The notes under the pieces: generated by a model
The model's input: the letters and a program-made list of their open reading frames with translations, nothing else
What the model was told of the DNA's origin: nothing
The model's database searches: none
Shown: positions 24,995 through 34,601 of the stretch, one piece after another
Position numbering within the stretch: the stretch's first letter is position 1
Layout: the number at the start of each line of letters is the position of its first letter
From: Bradyrhizobium diazoefficiens
GTDB taxonomy: Bacteria; Pseudomonadota; Alphaproteobacteria; Rhizobiales; Xanthobacteraceae
NCBI RefSeq assembly: GCF_016616235.1
Contig: NZ_CP067100.1
Location: 2,415,001 to 2,479,000 of the forward strand
Direction of reading: 5' to 3'
Length of the DNA: 64,000 nucleotides
Position numbers and translations under genes: made by a program

Positions 24995-25969
24995 GTGGGG
25001 GCAGCGGTGGCGATCAAATCCATTCAGTCGGAGACGACATCACGCGGCGCGCGTATGCTGCGGAGCGCGCTTGGTGTGGCAATTTCAGGCTACCTTGAAG
25101 ATGAATCGATCGTTGAGGTCATGCTCAATCCAGACGGGAGGTTGTGGATCGACCGCCTGTCGAGTGGCCTTGTTGATACCGGCGAGACATTGTCCGCGGC
25201 GGACGGCGAGCGCATCGTTCGCCTGGTAGCCCACCACGTAGGGGCGGAGGTGCACGCCGGTTCACCTCGCGTTTCGGCCGAACTGCCCGGCACCGGCGAG
25301 CGTTTCGAAGGTCTCCTGCCTCCGGTCGTTGCGGCGCCAGCTTTTGCAATCCGCAAGCCGGCGGTGGCCGTGTTCACGCTCAACGATTACGTCGCTAAGG
25401 GGATCATGACCTCGAGGCAGGCCGCGGCACTGAGAGGTGCCGTCTCCGCTCGCAAAAACATCCTCGTCGCCGGTGGCACATCGAGCGGCAAGACAACACT
25501 GACCAACGCGCTGTTGGCTGAAGTGGCGAAAACCTCCGATCGCGTCGTTCTGATCGAGGATACGCGCGAACTGCAGTGCAAAGCACCCAATCTCGTTGCG
25601 CTGCGCACCAAGGATGGCGTTGCCACCCTATCCGACCTCGTCCGCTCCTCGCTCCGACTGCGCCCGGACCGCATCCCGATCGGCGAGGTCAGGGGCGCCG
25701 AAGCGCTCGATTTGCTCAAGGCCTGGGGCACGGGCCACCCCGGCGGCATCGGCACCATCCATGCGGGTACGGCACTCGGCGCGCTGCGGCGGCTCGAGCA
25801 ACTCATCCAGGAAGCCGTCATTACGGTTCCGCGTGCCCTTATCGCCGAAACCATCAACCTCGTCGCCGTGCTTACAGGCCGTGGCGGCGATCGTCACCTC
25901 TCTGAGCTCGCCCTCGTCACCGGCCTTGGAGCAGCGGGCGACTACAGCCTTTCACAAGCAGGAGACTGA
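24995..25969 (+). CDS. trbB: TrbB, type IV secretion ATPase (VirB11 family)
   Basis: The 324-residue protein (GTG start at 24995; the real start could be a little later) has [16 protein letters not shown] in its N-terminal domain, Walker [10 protein letters not shown] at about residues 160-168, the Asp box LIEDTREL and the His box [11 protein letters not shown]. It forms the hexameric ring that powers pilus assembly and transport on the cytoplasmic side. First of ten trb genes in one tight operon. Confidence 0.94.
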   Translation: MGAAVAIKSIQSETTSRGARMLRSALGVAISGYLEDESIVEVMLNPDGRLWIDRLSSGLVDTGETLSAADGERIVRLVAHHVGAEVHAGSPRVSAELPGTGERFEGLLPPVVAAPAFAIRKPAVAVFTLNDYVAKGIMTSRQAAALRGAVSARKNILVAGGTSSGKTTLTNALLAEVAKTSDRVVLIEDTRELQCKAPNLVALRTKDGVATLSDLVRSSLRLRPDRIPIGEVRGAEALDLLKAWGTGHPGGIGTIHAGTALGALRRLEQLIQEAVITVPRALIAETINLVAVLTGRGGDRHLSELALVTGLGAAGDYSLSQAGD

Positions 25970-25970
25970 C

Positions 25971-26297
25971 ATGCGTCCGCAATTTCGTTTTCTTCGAGAA
26001 GCCGCTGGTTTGGCTGCTTCGGGTGCGCTTCTTCTGACAACGCCGCCGGCATGGGCGGCTGGTTCGAACATGCCGTGGGAGCAGCCGCTCAACCAGATCC
26101 TGCAATCGGTCGAAGGTCCGGTCGCCAAGATCATCGCCGTGATCATCATCGTCGTCACCGGTTTGACGCTCGCGTTCGGCGATTCGTCCGGCGGTTTCCG
26201 CAGGCTGATCCAGATCGTGTTCGGCCTGTCGATCGCATTTGCCGCCTCGAGTTTCTTCCTGTCGTTCTTCTCGTTCGGCGGCGGCGTGGTGATCTGA
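25971..26297 (+). CDS. trbC: TrbC, conjugative pilin precursor
   Basis: The 108-residue protein has a signal peptide ending near AWAAGS (residue 30), then two membrane helices around IIAVIIIVVTGLTLAF and LIQIVFGLSIAFAASSFF. In RP4 TrbC is processed and circularised by TraF into the pilus subunit. Its stop TGA shares a base with the trbD ATG. Confidence 0.92.
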   Translation: MRPQFRFLREAAGLAASGALLLTTPPAWAAGSNMPWEQPLNQILQSVEGPVAKIIAVIIIVVTGLTLAFGDSSGGFRRLIQIVFGLSIAFAASSFFLSFFSFGGGVVI

Positions 26298-26560
26298 TGG
26301 ATGATCCCGTCGCAGGTTTTGTCGTGCCCGTTCACCGTGCGCTCACGGAACCGATCTTGATGGGCGGCGCGCCGCGGTCGGTCGCGATCGTCAACGGCAC
26401 ATTGGGAGCCGCGCTTGGACTTGGACTGCGGCTGTGGATCGCGGGCCTCGTGCTCTGGTTCATCGGACACATGGCCGCTGTCTGGGCCGCCAAGCGTGAT
26501 CCCGCCTTCGTCGATGTCGTGCGCCGACATCTGCGCATTCCCGGTCATCTCGACGTCTGA
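26297..26560 (+). CDS. trbD: TrbD, small inner-membrane component (VirB3-like)
   Basis: The 87-residue protein begins MDDPVAGFVVPVHRALTEPI, the family's opening with PILMGGAPR, and has one to two membrane helices (GAALGLGLRLWIAGLVLWF). It anchors the TrbE ATPase. It overlaps trbC by one base and ends 10 bases before trbE. Confidence 0.92.
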   Translation: MDDPVAGFVVPVHRALTEPILMGGAPRSVAIVNGTLGAALGLGLRLWIAGLVLWFIGHMAAVWAAKRDPAFVDVVRRHLRIPGHLDV

Positions 26561-26570
26561 GCTCTCGATC

Positions 26571-29012
26571 ATGATGAACCTTGCTGAATACCGCCATTTC
26601 AATGCACGTCTGGCCGACTTTCTGCCTTGGGCAGCCCTCGTCGGCGAAGGAATCATCCTGAACAAGGACGGTTCGTTTCAACGGACCGCGAAATTCCGGG
26701 GACCCGACCTGGATAGTGCAGTGCCGGCTGAACTTGTCGCCGTCGCCGGTCGCTTGAACAACGCCCTGCGTCGCCTCGGATCTGGCTGGGCCATCTTCGT
26801 CGAGGCGCAGCGTCATTTTGCGGGGGCTTACCCGCCGAACAGCTTTCCAGACGTCGCGTCCGCGCTGGTCGACGCGGAGCGCAGGGCTCAGTTCGAGGAG
26901 GCTGGCGCCCACTATGAATCGAGCTATTTCCTGACGTTTCTCTACCTGCCGCCGGAGGAGGGCGCCGCCAGGGCAGAGCGACTGCTCTATGAGGGCCGCG
27001 ATCGTACGGTTGGAGCCGACGCTCGCGAGGTGCTCCGCGGATTTATCGATCAAACCAACCGCGTGCTTCAGCTAGTGGAAGGGTTCATGCCCGAATGCGG
27101 CTGGCTCGATGATCAGGACACCCTGACCTACCTGCACTCGACGATCTCGACCAGGCGTCATCGCGTTCGCGTGCCCGAAAGTCCCATGTACATCGATGCG
27201 CTCTTGGCTGATCAGCCGCTGACCGGCGGGCTCGAGCCGATGCTGGGTTCGGCCAATGTGCGGGTTCTGACGATTGTCGGCTTTCCAGGTGCGACGACGC
27301 CGGGAATCCTGGACGACCTGAACCGCCTGGCCTTTTCGTATCGCTGGTCGACACGGGCGATCATGCTCGACAAGACCGATGCGACCAAGCTGCTGACCAA
27401 GATTCGCCGACAGTGGTTTGCCAAGAGAAAGTCGATTGGCGCGATCCTCAAGGAAGTCATGACCAACGAGGCGTCGACACTCCTTGATACCGACGCCCAC
27501 AACAAGGCGATGGACGCTGACGCGGCGCTACAGGAACTGGGTTCGGACCAGATCGGGCAAGCCTTTGTCACGGCAACTATCACGGTCTGGGACCGCGATC
27601 CCGGTGCAGCCGACGAGAAGCTGCGGCTGGTCGAGAAGGTGATCCAAGGTCGCGATTTCACCTGCATGATTGAGACGGTGAACGCCGTTGAAGCCTGGCT
27701 CGGCAGTCTCCCCGGGCACGTCTATGCCAACGTGCGGCAGCCACCGGTTTCGACCCTCAACCTGGCTCATATGATTCCGATGTCGGCGGTGTGGGCGGGC
27801 GAAGCCCGGGATCTCCACTTCAAGGCTCCGCCGCTCCTGTTCGGCAAGACCGAGGGCTCGACACCGTTCCGGTTCTCGCTCCACGTCGGTGACGTCGGCC
27901 ACACCCTTGTGGTGGGGCCGACGGGTGCCGGCAAGTCGGTGCTGCTGGCACTGATGGCATTACAGTTCCGCCGCTACCCGAATTCTCAGGTCTTTGCGTT
28001 CGATTTCGGCGGTTCGATCCGGGCCGCCGCTCTCGCCATGGACGGCGACTGGCATGATCTCGGTGGCGCATTGTCTGACGGGGACGATCAACCCGTCGCA
28101 TTGCAGCCGCTGGCCTGGATCGACGATTCCATCGAGCGGGGGTGGGCCACGGAGTGGCTCGGCGCGATCCTGGCCCGAGAGAAGATCGAGATCACCCCGG
28201 AGGTGAAGGACCATCTCTGGTCGGCGCTGACATCTCTCGCTTCCGCGCCGATGCAGGAACGCACCCTGACCGGTCTGTCCGTGCTGCTGCAATCGAGCTC
28301 CCTGAAACGTGCGTTGCAGCCCTATTGTCTGGGCGGACCATCCGGGCGCCTGCTTGATGCCGAGTTCGAGCGTCTCGGTGAGGCCTCGGTCCAGGCCTTT
28401 GAGACCGAAGGTCTGATCGGAACGAGCGCAGCTCCGGCCGTGCTGGCGTACCTCTTTCATCGGATTGGAGATCGCCTCGACGGCAGGCCAACACTCCTCA
28501 TTGTCGATGAGGGCTGGCTGGCTTTGGACGATGAGGACTTCGCCGGCCAGCTTCGCGAGTGGCTGAAGACGCTTCGGAAGAAGAATGCGTCCGTCATCTT
28601 CGCCACCCAGTCTCTCTCGGATATCGACGGCTCCGCAATCGCGCCGGCCATCATCGAAAGCTGCCCGACGCGCCTCCTGCTGCCGAACGAACGGGCGATC
28701 GAGCCGCAGATATCAGCCATCTACCGACGTTTTGGCCTCAACGATCGCCAGATCGAGCTTCTGAGCCGTGCAATGCCGAAGCGGGACTATTACTGCCAGT
28801 CTCGCCGCGGCAACCGGATGTTCGAACTCGGCCTAGGCGAAGTGGCGCTCGCCTTTACCGCAGCCTCTTCAAAGACCGACCAGGCCGCCATCGAGCAACT
28901 CCTCGCCGCACATGGGCGCGAGGGCTTCGTGACGGCCTGGCTTCAGCACCGCGGCATCGCGTGGGCTACGGACCTGATCCCCAATCTCGTCAACCTGGAG
29001 AAATCGCTATGA
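26571..29012 (+). CDS. trbE: TrbE, large transport ATPase (VirB4 family)
   Basis: The 813-residue protein starts at ATG 26571 (a second ATG follows at once). N-terminal CagE/TrbE domain, then Walker A GPTGAGKSV at about residues 449-457 and Walker B TLLIVDEGWLALD. It energises pilus biogenesis and substrate passage at the inner membrane. Stop overlaps the trbJ start by 4 bases. Confidence 0.95.
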   Translation: MMNLAEYRHFNARLADFLPWAALVGEGIILNKDGSFQRTAKFRGPDLDSAVPAELVAVAGRLNNALRRLGSGWAIFVEAQRHFAGAYPPNSFPDVASALVDAERRAQFEEAGAHYESSYFLTFLYLPPEEGAARAERLLYEGRDRTVGADAREVLRGFIDQTNRVLQLVEGFMPECGWLDDQDTLTYLHSTISTRRHRVRVPESPMYIDALLADQPLTGGLEPMLGSANVRVLTIVGFPGATTPGILDDLNRLAFSYRWSTRAIMLDKTDATKLLTKIRRQWFAKRKSIGAILKEVMTNEASTLLDTDAHNKAMDADAALQELGSDQIGQAFVTATITVWDRDPGAADEKLRLVEKVIQGRDFTCMIETVNAVEAWLGSLPGHVYANVRQPPVSTLNLAHMIPMSAVWAGEARDLHFKAPPLLFGKTEGSTPFRFSLHVGDVGHTLVVGPTGAGKSVLLALMALQFRRYPNSQVFAFDFGGSIRAAALAMDGDWHDLGGALSDGDDQPVALQPLAWIDDSIERGWATEWLGAILAREKIEITPEVKDHLWSALTSLASAPMQERTLTGLSVLLQSSSLKRALQPYCLGGPSGRLLDAEFERLGEASVQAFETEGLIGTSAAPAVLAYLFHRIGDRLDGRPTLLIVDEGWLALDDEDFAGQLREWLKTLRKKNASVIFATQSLSDIDGSAIAPAIIESCPTRLLLPNERAIEPQISAIYRRFGLNDRQIELLSRAMPKRDYYCQSRRGNRMFELGLGEVALAFTAASSKTDQAAIEQLLAAHGREGFVTAWLQHRGIAWATDLIPNLVNLEKSL

Positions 29013-29737
29013 GGCGTCTTGGCCTATTGGCAGCCGCCGGCACCGTCGCGCTTGGGCTTGGCCTCGCGGTGCCCGCGCGGGCGCTGATCGTCTTCGATCC
29101 CAACAACTACGTCCAGAACGTCCTGACAGCCGCTCGAGAACTCCAGCAGATCAACAATCAGATCGTCTCGTTGCAGAACGAGGCGCAGATGCTGATCAAT
29201 CAGGCGAGGAATCTGGCAAGTCTGCCGTATTCGTCGCTGCAGCAGCTGCAATCGTCGATCCAGCGGACCCAGCAATTGCTCGCCCAGGCCCAGCGGATCG
29301 CTTACGACGTCCAGCAGATCGATCGGGCGTTTTCAACCAGCTACGCGCCGGCCAACGGCAGCCAGTCCAACCAGGCGTTGATCACCAACGCCCAATCGCG
29401 CTGGCAGAATTCTGTCGCCGCACTGCAGGATGCGCTCCGGGTCCAGGCCGGCGTCGTCGCCAACCTCGATACCAACCGCGTCCAGACGTCGGCGCTTGTG
29501 ACGTCGAGCCAGGGCGCCAGTGGCGCTCTGCAGGCAACCCAGGCCGGCAATCAGCTTCTCGCCCTTCAGGCGCAACAGCTCGGCGATCTCACGGCTGCCG
29601 TGGCGGCGCAGGGCAGGGCGCAGAGCTTCGAATCCGCGCAACGCGCCGTAGCCCAAGACCAGGGCAGAGAGCAGCTTCGGCGGTTTTTGACGCCTGGGCA
29701 GGGCTATCAATCGCAAGACGTGCGGATGTTTCACTGA
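29009..29737 (+). CDS. trbJ: TrbJ, periplasmic P-type conjugation protein (VirB5-like)
   Basis: The 242-residue protein has a signal peptide (residues 1-26, cleavage after ARA), then the IVFDPNNYVQNVLTAARELQ opening of TrbJ and glutamine-rich coiled coils through residues 30-110. It is thought to cap or initiate the pilus. Its stop shares a base with the next ATG. Confidence 0.93.
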   Translation: MRRLGLLAAAGTVALGLGLAVPARALIVFDPNNYVQNVLTAARELQQINNQIVSLQNEAQMLINQARNLASLPYSSLQQLQSSIQRTQQLLAQAQRIAYDVQQIDRAFSTSYAPANGSQSNQALITNAQSRWQNSVAALQDALRVQAGVVANLDTNRVQTSALVTSSQGASGALQATQAGNQLLALQAQQLGDLTAAVAAQGRAQSFESAQRAVAQDQGREQLRRFLTPGQGYQSQDVRMFH

Positions 29738-30108
29738 TGCCGGATGTAAAAGCGTTCAAAGCGCTGTCGCTGGCGGTGTCGGCCGGGGTGTTTGTTGTCG
29801 CAGCCTGCACGATTCAGCTTCGTGGTGGAGAGGATGCTTCTTCGCCGCCAAAGGCAGAGAAGACCACGGACGGCGATCCTATTGACCTCGCCCGCTGCCG
29901 CGCCGTCACGCCGGATGAAACGGCCAAGTATCAGCACTGCCAGCAGGTCTGGGCCGAAAACCGGCGAAGGTTCCTTGGCAAAAAGGATGGTGCTGCTGCG
30001 TCCCGCCGCGCGGATCCCGCCGCCGGTCCAACACCCGCGCCAAAGGATCAGAGCCGGATGCCGCAGGGGTATCCATCCGTGGCATCACCCGAAGCGAGCA
30101 AGCCATGA
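29737..30108 (+). CDS. TrbK-alt, putative entry exclusion lipoprotein
   Basis: The 123-residue protein has a hydrophobic N terminus ending VVAACTIQ, a lipobox-like site with Cys24. The core PIDLARCRAVTPDETAKYQH and CQQVWAENRRRFL matches TrbK-alt of rhizobial trb operons. Such small proteins are thought to block entry of a second copy of the element. Overlaps trbL by 4 bases. Confidence 0.85.
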   Translation: MPDVKAFKALSLAVSAGVFVVAACTIQLRGGEDASSPPKAEKTTDGDPIDLARCRAVTPDETAKYQHCQQVWAENRRRFLGKKDGAAASRRADPAAGPTPAPKDQSRMPQGYPSVASPEASKP

Positions 30109-31334
30109 CCAGTACTGGGATCATCGATCAGTTCCTGGAGACGTTCACCCGTTACATCGACAACGGCTTCGGGCTCTTGGGTGGGGATGTCGGATATCTC
30201 GCAACGACCCTTGCCGCGATCGACATCACGCTCGCTGCGTTGTTCTGGAGCTGGGGGCCAGACGAGGACATTATCGCGCGCCTCGTCAAGAAGACGCTGT
30301 TCGTTGGTGTCTTCGCTTACCTCATAAGCAACTGGAACAGCCTGGCGCGCATCGTTTTCGAGAGCTTTGCCGGTCTCGGGCTGAAGGCATCCGGCGCAAG
30401 CCTCTCCGCTGCAGATTTTCTGAGACCTGGAAAGATCGCTCAAGTAGGACTCGACGCCGGCCGGCCGCTGCTCGATTCGATTTCGAACCTGATGGGCTAC
30501 ATCAGTTTCTTCGAGAATTTCGTCCAGATCGTCGTTCTCCTGTTTGCCTGGATCGTGGTGCTGCTCGCTTTCTTCATTCTGGCGATCCAGCTCTTCGTCA
30601 CTCTGATCGAGTTCAAGCTGACGACGCTGGCTGGCTTTGTGCTCATTCCCTTTGGCCTGTTTGGTAAGACCGCCTTCGCTGCCGAACGGGTGTTAGGCAA
30701 CGTCATATCATCCGGAATCAAGGTTCTGGTTCTGGCCGTCATCGTCGGCATCGGCTCGACCCTGTTCTCGCAATTTACCTCCGGCTTCGCTGGCGGCCAG
30801 GCGACCATTGAAGACGCGATGACGCTGGTGCTCGCGGCGCTCTCGCTGTTGGGCCTCGGTATCTTTGGACCCGGAATCGCAAACGGCTTGGTGTCCGGTG
30901 GGCCGCAGCTCGGCGCCGGTGCTGCAATCGGAACTGGACTTGCCGCGGGCGGTGTCGTTGCAGCTGGCGCGGGTCTTGCCGCGGGAGGTGCTGGTCTGGC
31001 CGGCGGTGCGATTGCAGGTGCCGCGCGCGGGGGCGGCGCCGTCCTAAGCGGAGCCACTGCAGCGTATCGAAGTGGCGGTCTTGCTGGCGTCGCGGAAGCT
31101 GGAGGATCGGCGGTCATGAGCCCGTTGCGTCGCACAACGGCAGCATTGGGCGGAGGCGGGCATGCCGGCGAGCAGGCCGCCGGCACTTCGGCCGAAGGGC
31201 AGCCCGATTGGGCGCGGCGCATGAAGCGTGCCGAGACTATTCGACATGGCGCGTCGGCTGCTGGTCACGCGGTGCGCTCCGGCGATCAAGGTGGCAGCGG
31301 CTCGTCCGTCGACTTGTCCGAAGGAGAGCGCTGA
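30105..31334 (+). CDS. trbL: TrbL, polytopic inner-membrane channel protein (VirB6-like)
   Basis: The 409-residue protein has 6 or more membrane segments between residues 30 and 265, then a long alanine/glycine-rich segment (270-340) and a soluble tail with DWARRMKRAET. TrbL forms the channel through which DNA crosses the inner membrane. Length and tail are normal for rhizobial TrbL. trbF follows after 96 bases. Confidence 0.93.
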   Translation: MTSTGIIDQFLETFTRYIDNGFGLLGGDVGYLATTLAAIDITLAALFWSWGPDEDIIARLVKKTLFVGVFAYLISNWNSLARIVFESFAGLGLKASGASLSAADFLRPGKIAQVGLDAGRPLLDSISNLMGYISFFENFVQIVVLLFAWIVVLLAFFILAIQLFVTLIEFKLTTLAGFVLIPFGLFGKTAFAAERVLGNVISSGIKVLVLAVIVGIGSTLFSQFTSGFAGGQATIEDAMTLVLAALSLLGLGIFGPGIANGLVSGGPQLGAGAAIGTGLAAGGVVAAGAGLAAGGAGLAGGAIAGAARGGGAVLSGATAAYRSGGLAGVAEAGGSAVMSPLRRTTAALGGGGHAGEQAAGTSAEGQPDWARRMKRAETIRHGASAAGHAVRSGDQGGSGSSVDLSEGER

Positions 31335-31430
31335 CACGCAGCATTGCAGCTTCGCCACGCACTGCGCGGGCGTCTCAAGCGGACACCGCTCGACTCGAAA
31401 CCGATCACTTGATCTCAGGGGCAACCATCG

Positions 31431-32114
31431 ATGTTCAAACGACCTTCTGTCCACTATGGGCGCATGCCCGAGCCGATCACGCCTTATCAAAAGGCAGCGC
31501 AGGTTTGGGACGAACGCATTGGGTCGGCGCGCGTGCAAGCCAAGAACTGGCGCTTGATGGCGTTCGGCTGCCTGATGATGTCCGCCGGCCTCGCCGGGGG
31601 GCTTGTTTGGCAATCGAGCCAGGGATCGATCACGCCGTGGGTGGTCGAAGTCGATCGTCTCGGCCAGGCTCAAAGGGTCGCGCCCGCCAACATCGACTAT
31701 CAACCCACCGACGCCCAGATCGCCTACCATCTTGCGCGCTTTATCGAAGATGTCAGGGGCCTGCCGGCCGACGGCATCGTTCTGCGTCAGAACTGGCTCC
31801 GGGCCTATGATTTTACGACCGATCGCGGGGCGGCCGCGCTCAACGACTATGCGCGCAACAATGACCCCTTTGCCAAGCTCGGCAAGACGCAGATCTCCGT
31901 CGACGTGTCGAGCGTCATACGCGCGTCTCCGGATAGCTTTCGGATCGCATGGATCCAGCGAACCTACGACAACGGTTCGTTGAGTTCGACCGAGCGCTGG
32001 ACCGCCATTCTCACAATCACGATCGAGACGGCGCGCGATGCCGAACGCCTGCGCAAGAACCCCCTTGGCGTTTACGTCCGCGCTATCAACTGGTCAAAGG
32101 AGTTGAGTCAGTGA
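31431..32114 (+). CDS. trbF: TrbF (VirB8-like) scaffold protein
   Basis: The 227-residue protein reads MFKRPSVHYGRMPEPITPYQ, with one membrane helix at residues 42-62, and a periplasmic domain with VEVDRLGQAQ, YDNGSLSSTERWTAIL and NPLGVYVRAINWSKEL. It bridges inner-membrane and core parts of the channel. Its stop overlaps the GTG of trbG by 3 bases. Confidence 0.94.
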   Translation: MFKRPSVHYGRMPEPITPYQKAAQVWDERIGSARVQAKNWRLMAFGCLMMSAGLAGGLVWQSSQGSITPWVVEVDRLGQAQRVAPANIDYQPTDAQIAYHLARFIEDVRGLPADGIVLRQNWLRAYDFTTDRGAAALNDYARNNDPFAKLGKTQISVDVSSVIRASPDSFRIAWIQRTYDNGSLSSTERWTAILTITIETARDAERLRKNPLGVYVRAINWSKELSQ

Positions 32115-33145
32115 CCAAGACGAAGTCCGACGTTCATTCGAAGCATCACTTCGCAGAATCTAGGCTCAATTCGGCTTGGCCCGAATTCGTGGGCTCGAAG
32201 CGCGCATTTCTGTCCGCTCTTCTGCTTTGTTCGTCGGCGCTTGGCGGGTGCGCGACCTACATTCCGCCGGAGATCAGCTATGACGCCGAAGTCCCGCCGT
32301 TGCCGGCGCCTCCCGTGCCTCTCGACGATAGATCGCGACCGCTGCACGTTCCACCCCTCTGGAAGCCGGCTCTTGGCGGGCAATCAGGAGGGAAGGAAGA
32401 CGCTGAACCCGTGAGCCGAATTGAGACCGCAAACAGCGCAGCCCGCGTTGAACCTCGCAGGCGCGGGTATTTCAACGCAGCCCAAATCTACGCTTACAGT
32501 CCCGGAGCGCTCTATCAGATTTACGCAGCGCCCGGGCAGATCACGGATATCGCGCTCGAGGAGGGAGAGCAGTTGACGGGATCGGGACCCATCGCGGCTG
32601 GAGATACCGTACGCTGGGTGGTGGGCGATACCGAGAGCGGGAGCGGCGACGCGCGACGGGTTCATATCCTGGTGAAGCCCACCCGCGCATCGATCGAGAC
32701 CAACCTGGTTGTCAATACCGATCGGCGCACCTATCTGATCGAGCTTCGCTCCCGCGAGCGGCCATACATGCCATCTGTTGCCTGGTACTATCCGGAAACA
32801 GTGCGCGAACGATCGCGTTCAGTCGCTCTGAAACCGGTCCTTCCCGATCCGGCGCGACGCATTTCCCGCTATGCCATCGAAGGGGACAGCCCTCCCTGGC
32901 GGCCGCTTGCCGCATATGACGATGGCCGCAAGGTCTATGTCGAATTCCCGCAAGGCATCGTGCAGGGGGAAATGCCGCCGCTCTTTGTCATTGGTCCCGA
33001 CGGCAAGACCGAACTCGTCAACTATCGCGCCTACGGCAACGTGTTGATCGTCGATCGGCTGTTTGCAGCCGCCGAACTCCGGCTCGGCGGGGAGCACCAG
33101 CAGAAGGTCAGGATTGTGAGGACCGACGGGAGGCCGTCGTCATGA
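32111..33145 (+). CDS. trbG: TrbG (VirB9-like) core-complex lipoprotein
   Basis: The 344-residue protein starts at GTG 32111. The N terminus has a signal ending LCSSALGGC, a lipobox. The VirB9/TrbG domain follows, with TDIALEEGEQLTGSGPIAAG and TNLVVNTDRRTYLIELRS. It makes the outer-membrane ring with TrbI. The longer frame from 31949 overlaps trbF and is not used. Confidence 0.94.
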   Translation: MTKTKSDVHSKHHFAESRLNSAWPEFVGSKRAFLSALLLCSSALGGCATYIPPEISYDAEVPPLPAPPVPLDDRSRPLHVPPLWKPALGGQSGGKEDAEPVSRIETANSAARVEPRRRGYFNAAQIYAYSPGALYQIYAAPGQITDIALEEGEQLTGSGPIAAGDTVRWVVGDTESGSGDARRVHILVKPTRASIETNLVVNTDRRTYLIELRSRERPYMPSVAWYYPETVRERSRSVALKPVLPDPARRISRYAIEGDSPPWRPLAAYDDGRKVYVEFPQGIVQGEMPPLFVIGPDGKTELVNYRAYGNVLIVDRLFAAAELRLGGEHQQKVRIVRTDGRPSS

Positions 33146-34353
33146 ACACGCGGAGGGGAGACGATCACGAGGCAACAGTGCCGCCGGAGACACAACAGGA
33201 GCAGTCCAAAAGCTTCCGCTTAAGAGCAGAGCATCCGCGGGTGACACGGTTGTCGCGAAAAGTACTGGCCGGAGGGAGCGCGGCGGCCCTGCTTGTCATC
33301 GGCGGAGCGGTCCTGTGGTCGCTGCAGAATAAGCATCCCGGACGACAGGCGACCGATGAGCTTTACAGCACCGACCATCACAATGTTGCCGACGGCATCA
33401 CGACGCTGCCGAAAGATTACGCTGGCGTTCCGCGCCAGCCGATCCCCCAGCTTGGTCCACCGCTCCCTGGGGACCTCGGCCGACCGATCCTTGCTGCTCA
33501 AGGCCAGTTACCGAACATGGGCGCTGATCCGGACCAGCAGCGCCGGGATCAAGAGACCGAAGCAGCCCGCATCAGCCATTTGTTCGCATCGACCAATGGA
33601 CGAGAAGTGCGTCCGACCGCCGCCGCAGGTCTTGGAGGCGAGCGCGTCGTGCCGCCAAACGCCACGAGTACTGGCGACGATGGATCTGCGCAGAATGGTC
33701 AAGACCGCAAGCTTGCCTTCATCAACGCCTCTGTGGACCGTCGCACCGTCAGCCCTGACCGTGTCACCAAGCCCGCTTCACCGTATATCGTCCAGGCTGG
33801 CACGCTCATTCCGGGAGCCCTGATCAGTGGGATTCGGTCGGATCTTCCTGGCCAGGTCACAGCGCAGGTGACCGAAAATGTCTTCGATACGCCGACCGGC
33901 CGGTTTCTGCTTGTGCCTCAGGGAGCGCGTCTGATCGGCATCTACGATAGCCAAGTCACTTTCGGCCAGTCCCGCGTTCTGCTCGCCTGGACCCGGCTGA
34001 TCATGCCGAATGGACGTTCTATCGTTCTCGAGCGGCAGCCTGGCGCTGACAGCGCCGGATATGCAGGCCTCGAAGATCAGGTCGACAATCACTGGGGCGA
34101 GTTGTTCAAGGCTGCGGCACTATCGACCTTTTTGGCGGTCGGGACTGAATTGGGGGCCGGCTCGGACACCAACAGCAACGACAGCGCCATCATCCAGGCA
34201 TTGCGACACGGCGCCTCCGGCTCATTAAGCCAAACCGGACAGCAGGTGGTTCGCCGTAGTCTTAACATTCAGCCCACTCTGACCGTGCGACCTGGTTTCC
34301 CAGTTCGCGTTCTCGTCAATCGTGACCTTATACTTGCGCCTTACAGAGGATAG
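33142..34353 (+). CDS. trbI: TrbI (VirB10-like) core-complex protein
   Basis: The 403-residue protein has one membrane helix (residues 45-61), a proline-rich spanning region (95-115) and the VirB10 C-terminal domain with AGTLIPGALISGIRSDLPGQ, TPTGRFLLVPQGARLIG and LNIQPTLTVRPGFPVRVLVN. It spans the periplasm and gates the outer channel. DUF2274 starts 2 bases after its stop. Confidence 0.95.
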   Translation: MNTRRGDDHEATVPPETQQEQSKSFRLRAEHPRVTRLSRKVLAGGSAAALLVIGGAVLWSLQNKHPGRQATDELYSTDHHNVADGITTLPKDYAGVPRQPIPQLGPPLPGDLGRPILAAQGQLPNMGADPDQQRRDQETEAARISHLFASTNGREVRPTAAAGLGGERVVPPNATSTGDDGSAQNGQDRKLAFINASVDRRTVSPDRVTKPASPYIVQAGTLIPGALISGIRSDLPGQVTAQVTENVFDTPTGRFLLVPQGARLIGIYDSQVTFGQSRVLLAWTRLIMPNGRSIVLERQPGADSAGYAGLEDQVDNHWGELFKAAALSTFLAVGTELGAGSDTNSNDSAIIQALRHGASGSLSQTGQQVVRRSLNIQPTLTVRPGFPVRVLVNRDLILAPYRG

Positions 34354-34355
34354 GG

Positions 34356-34601
34356 ATGCCCAAGCTTAGAATAGGAACACTGCCCGACGACAAGCCGGTC
34401 AAGGTCACCGCGGAGCTCCCGGCATCAGTGCATCGGGATCTCGTGGCCTATGCAGAGGCTGTGGCACGCGAAAACGGGCAGAGCATCGATCCAGTGAAGC
34501 TGATCGCGCCCATGCTGGCGCGATTCATGGCCACTGACCGTGGATTTGCAAAGGCAAGGCGAAGCGCTCATCCCCCGAGAGCCGGTGGAGGCGAGGGATA
34601 G
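34356..34601 (+). CDS. DUF2274 protein at the end of the trb operon
   Basis: The 81-residue protein has LPASVHRDLVAYAEAVAREN and DPVKLIAPMLARFMATDRGF, the whole DUF2274 domain, constantly found after trbI. Function unknown; the helical segment resembles small DNA-binding proteins. Its last 34 bases overlap the 3' end of the convergent LysR gene. Confidence 0.9.
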   Translation: MPKLRIGTLPDDKPVKVTAELPASVHRDLVAYAEAVARENGQSIDPVKLIAPMLARFMATDRGFAKARRSAHPPRAGGGEG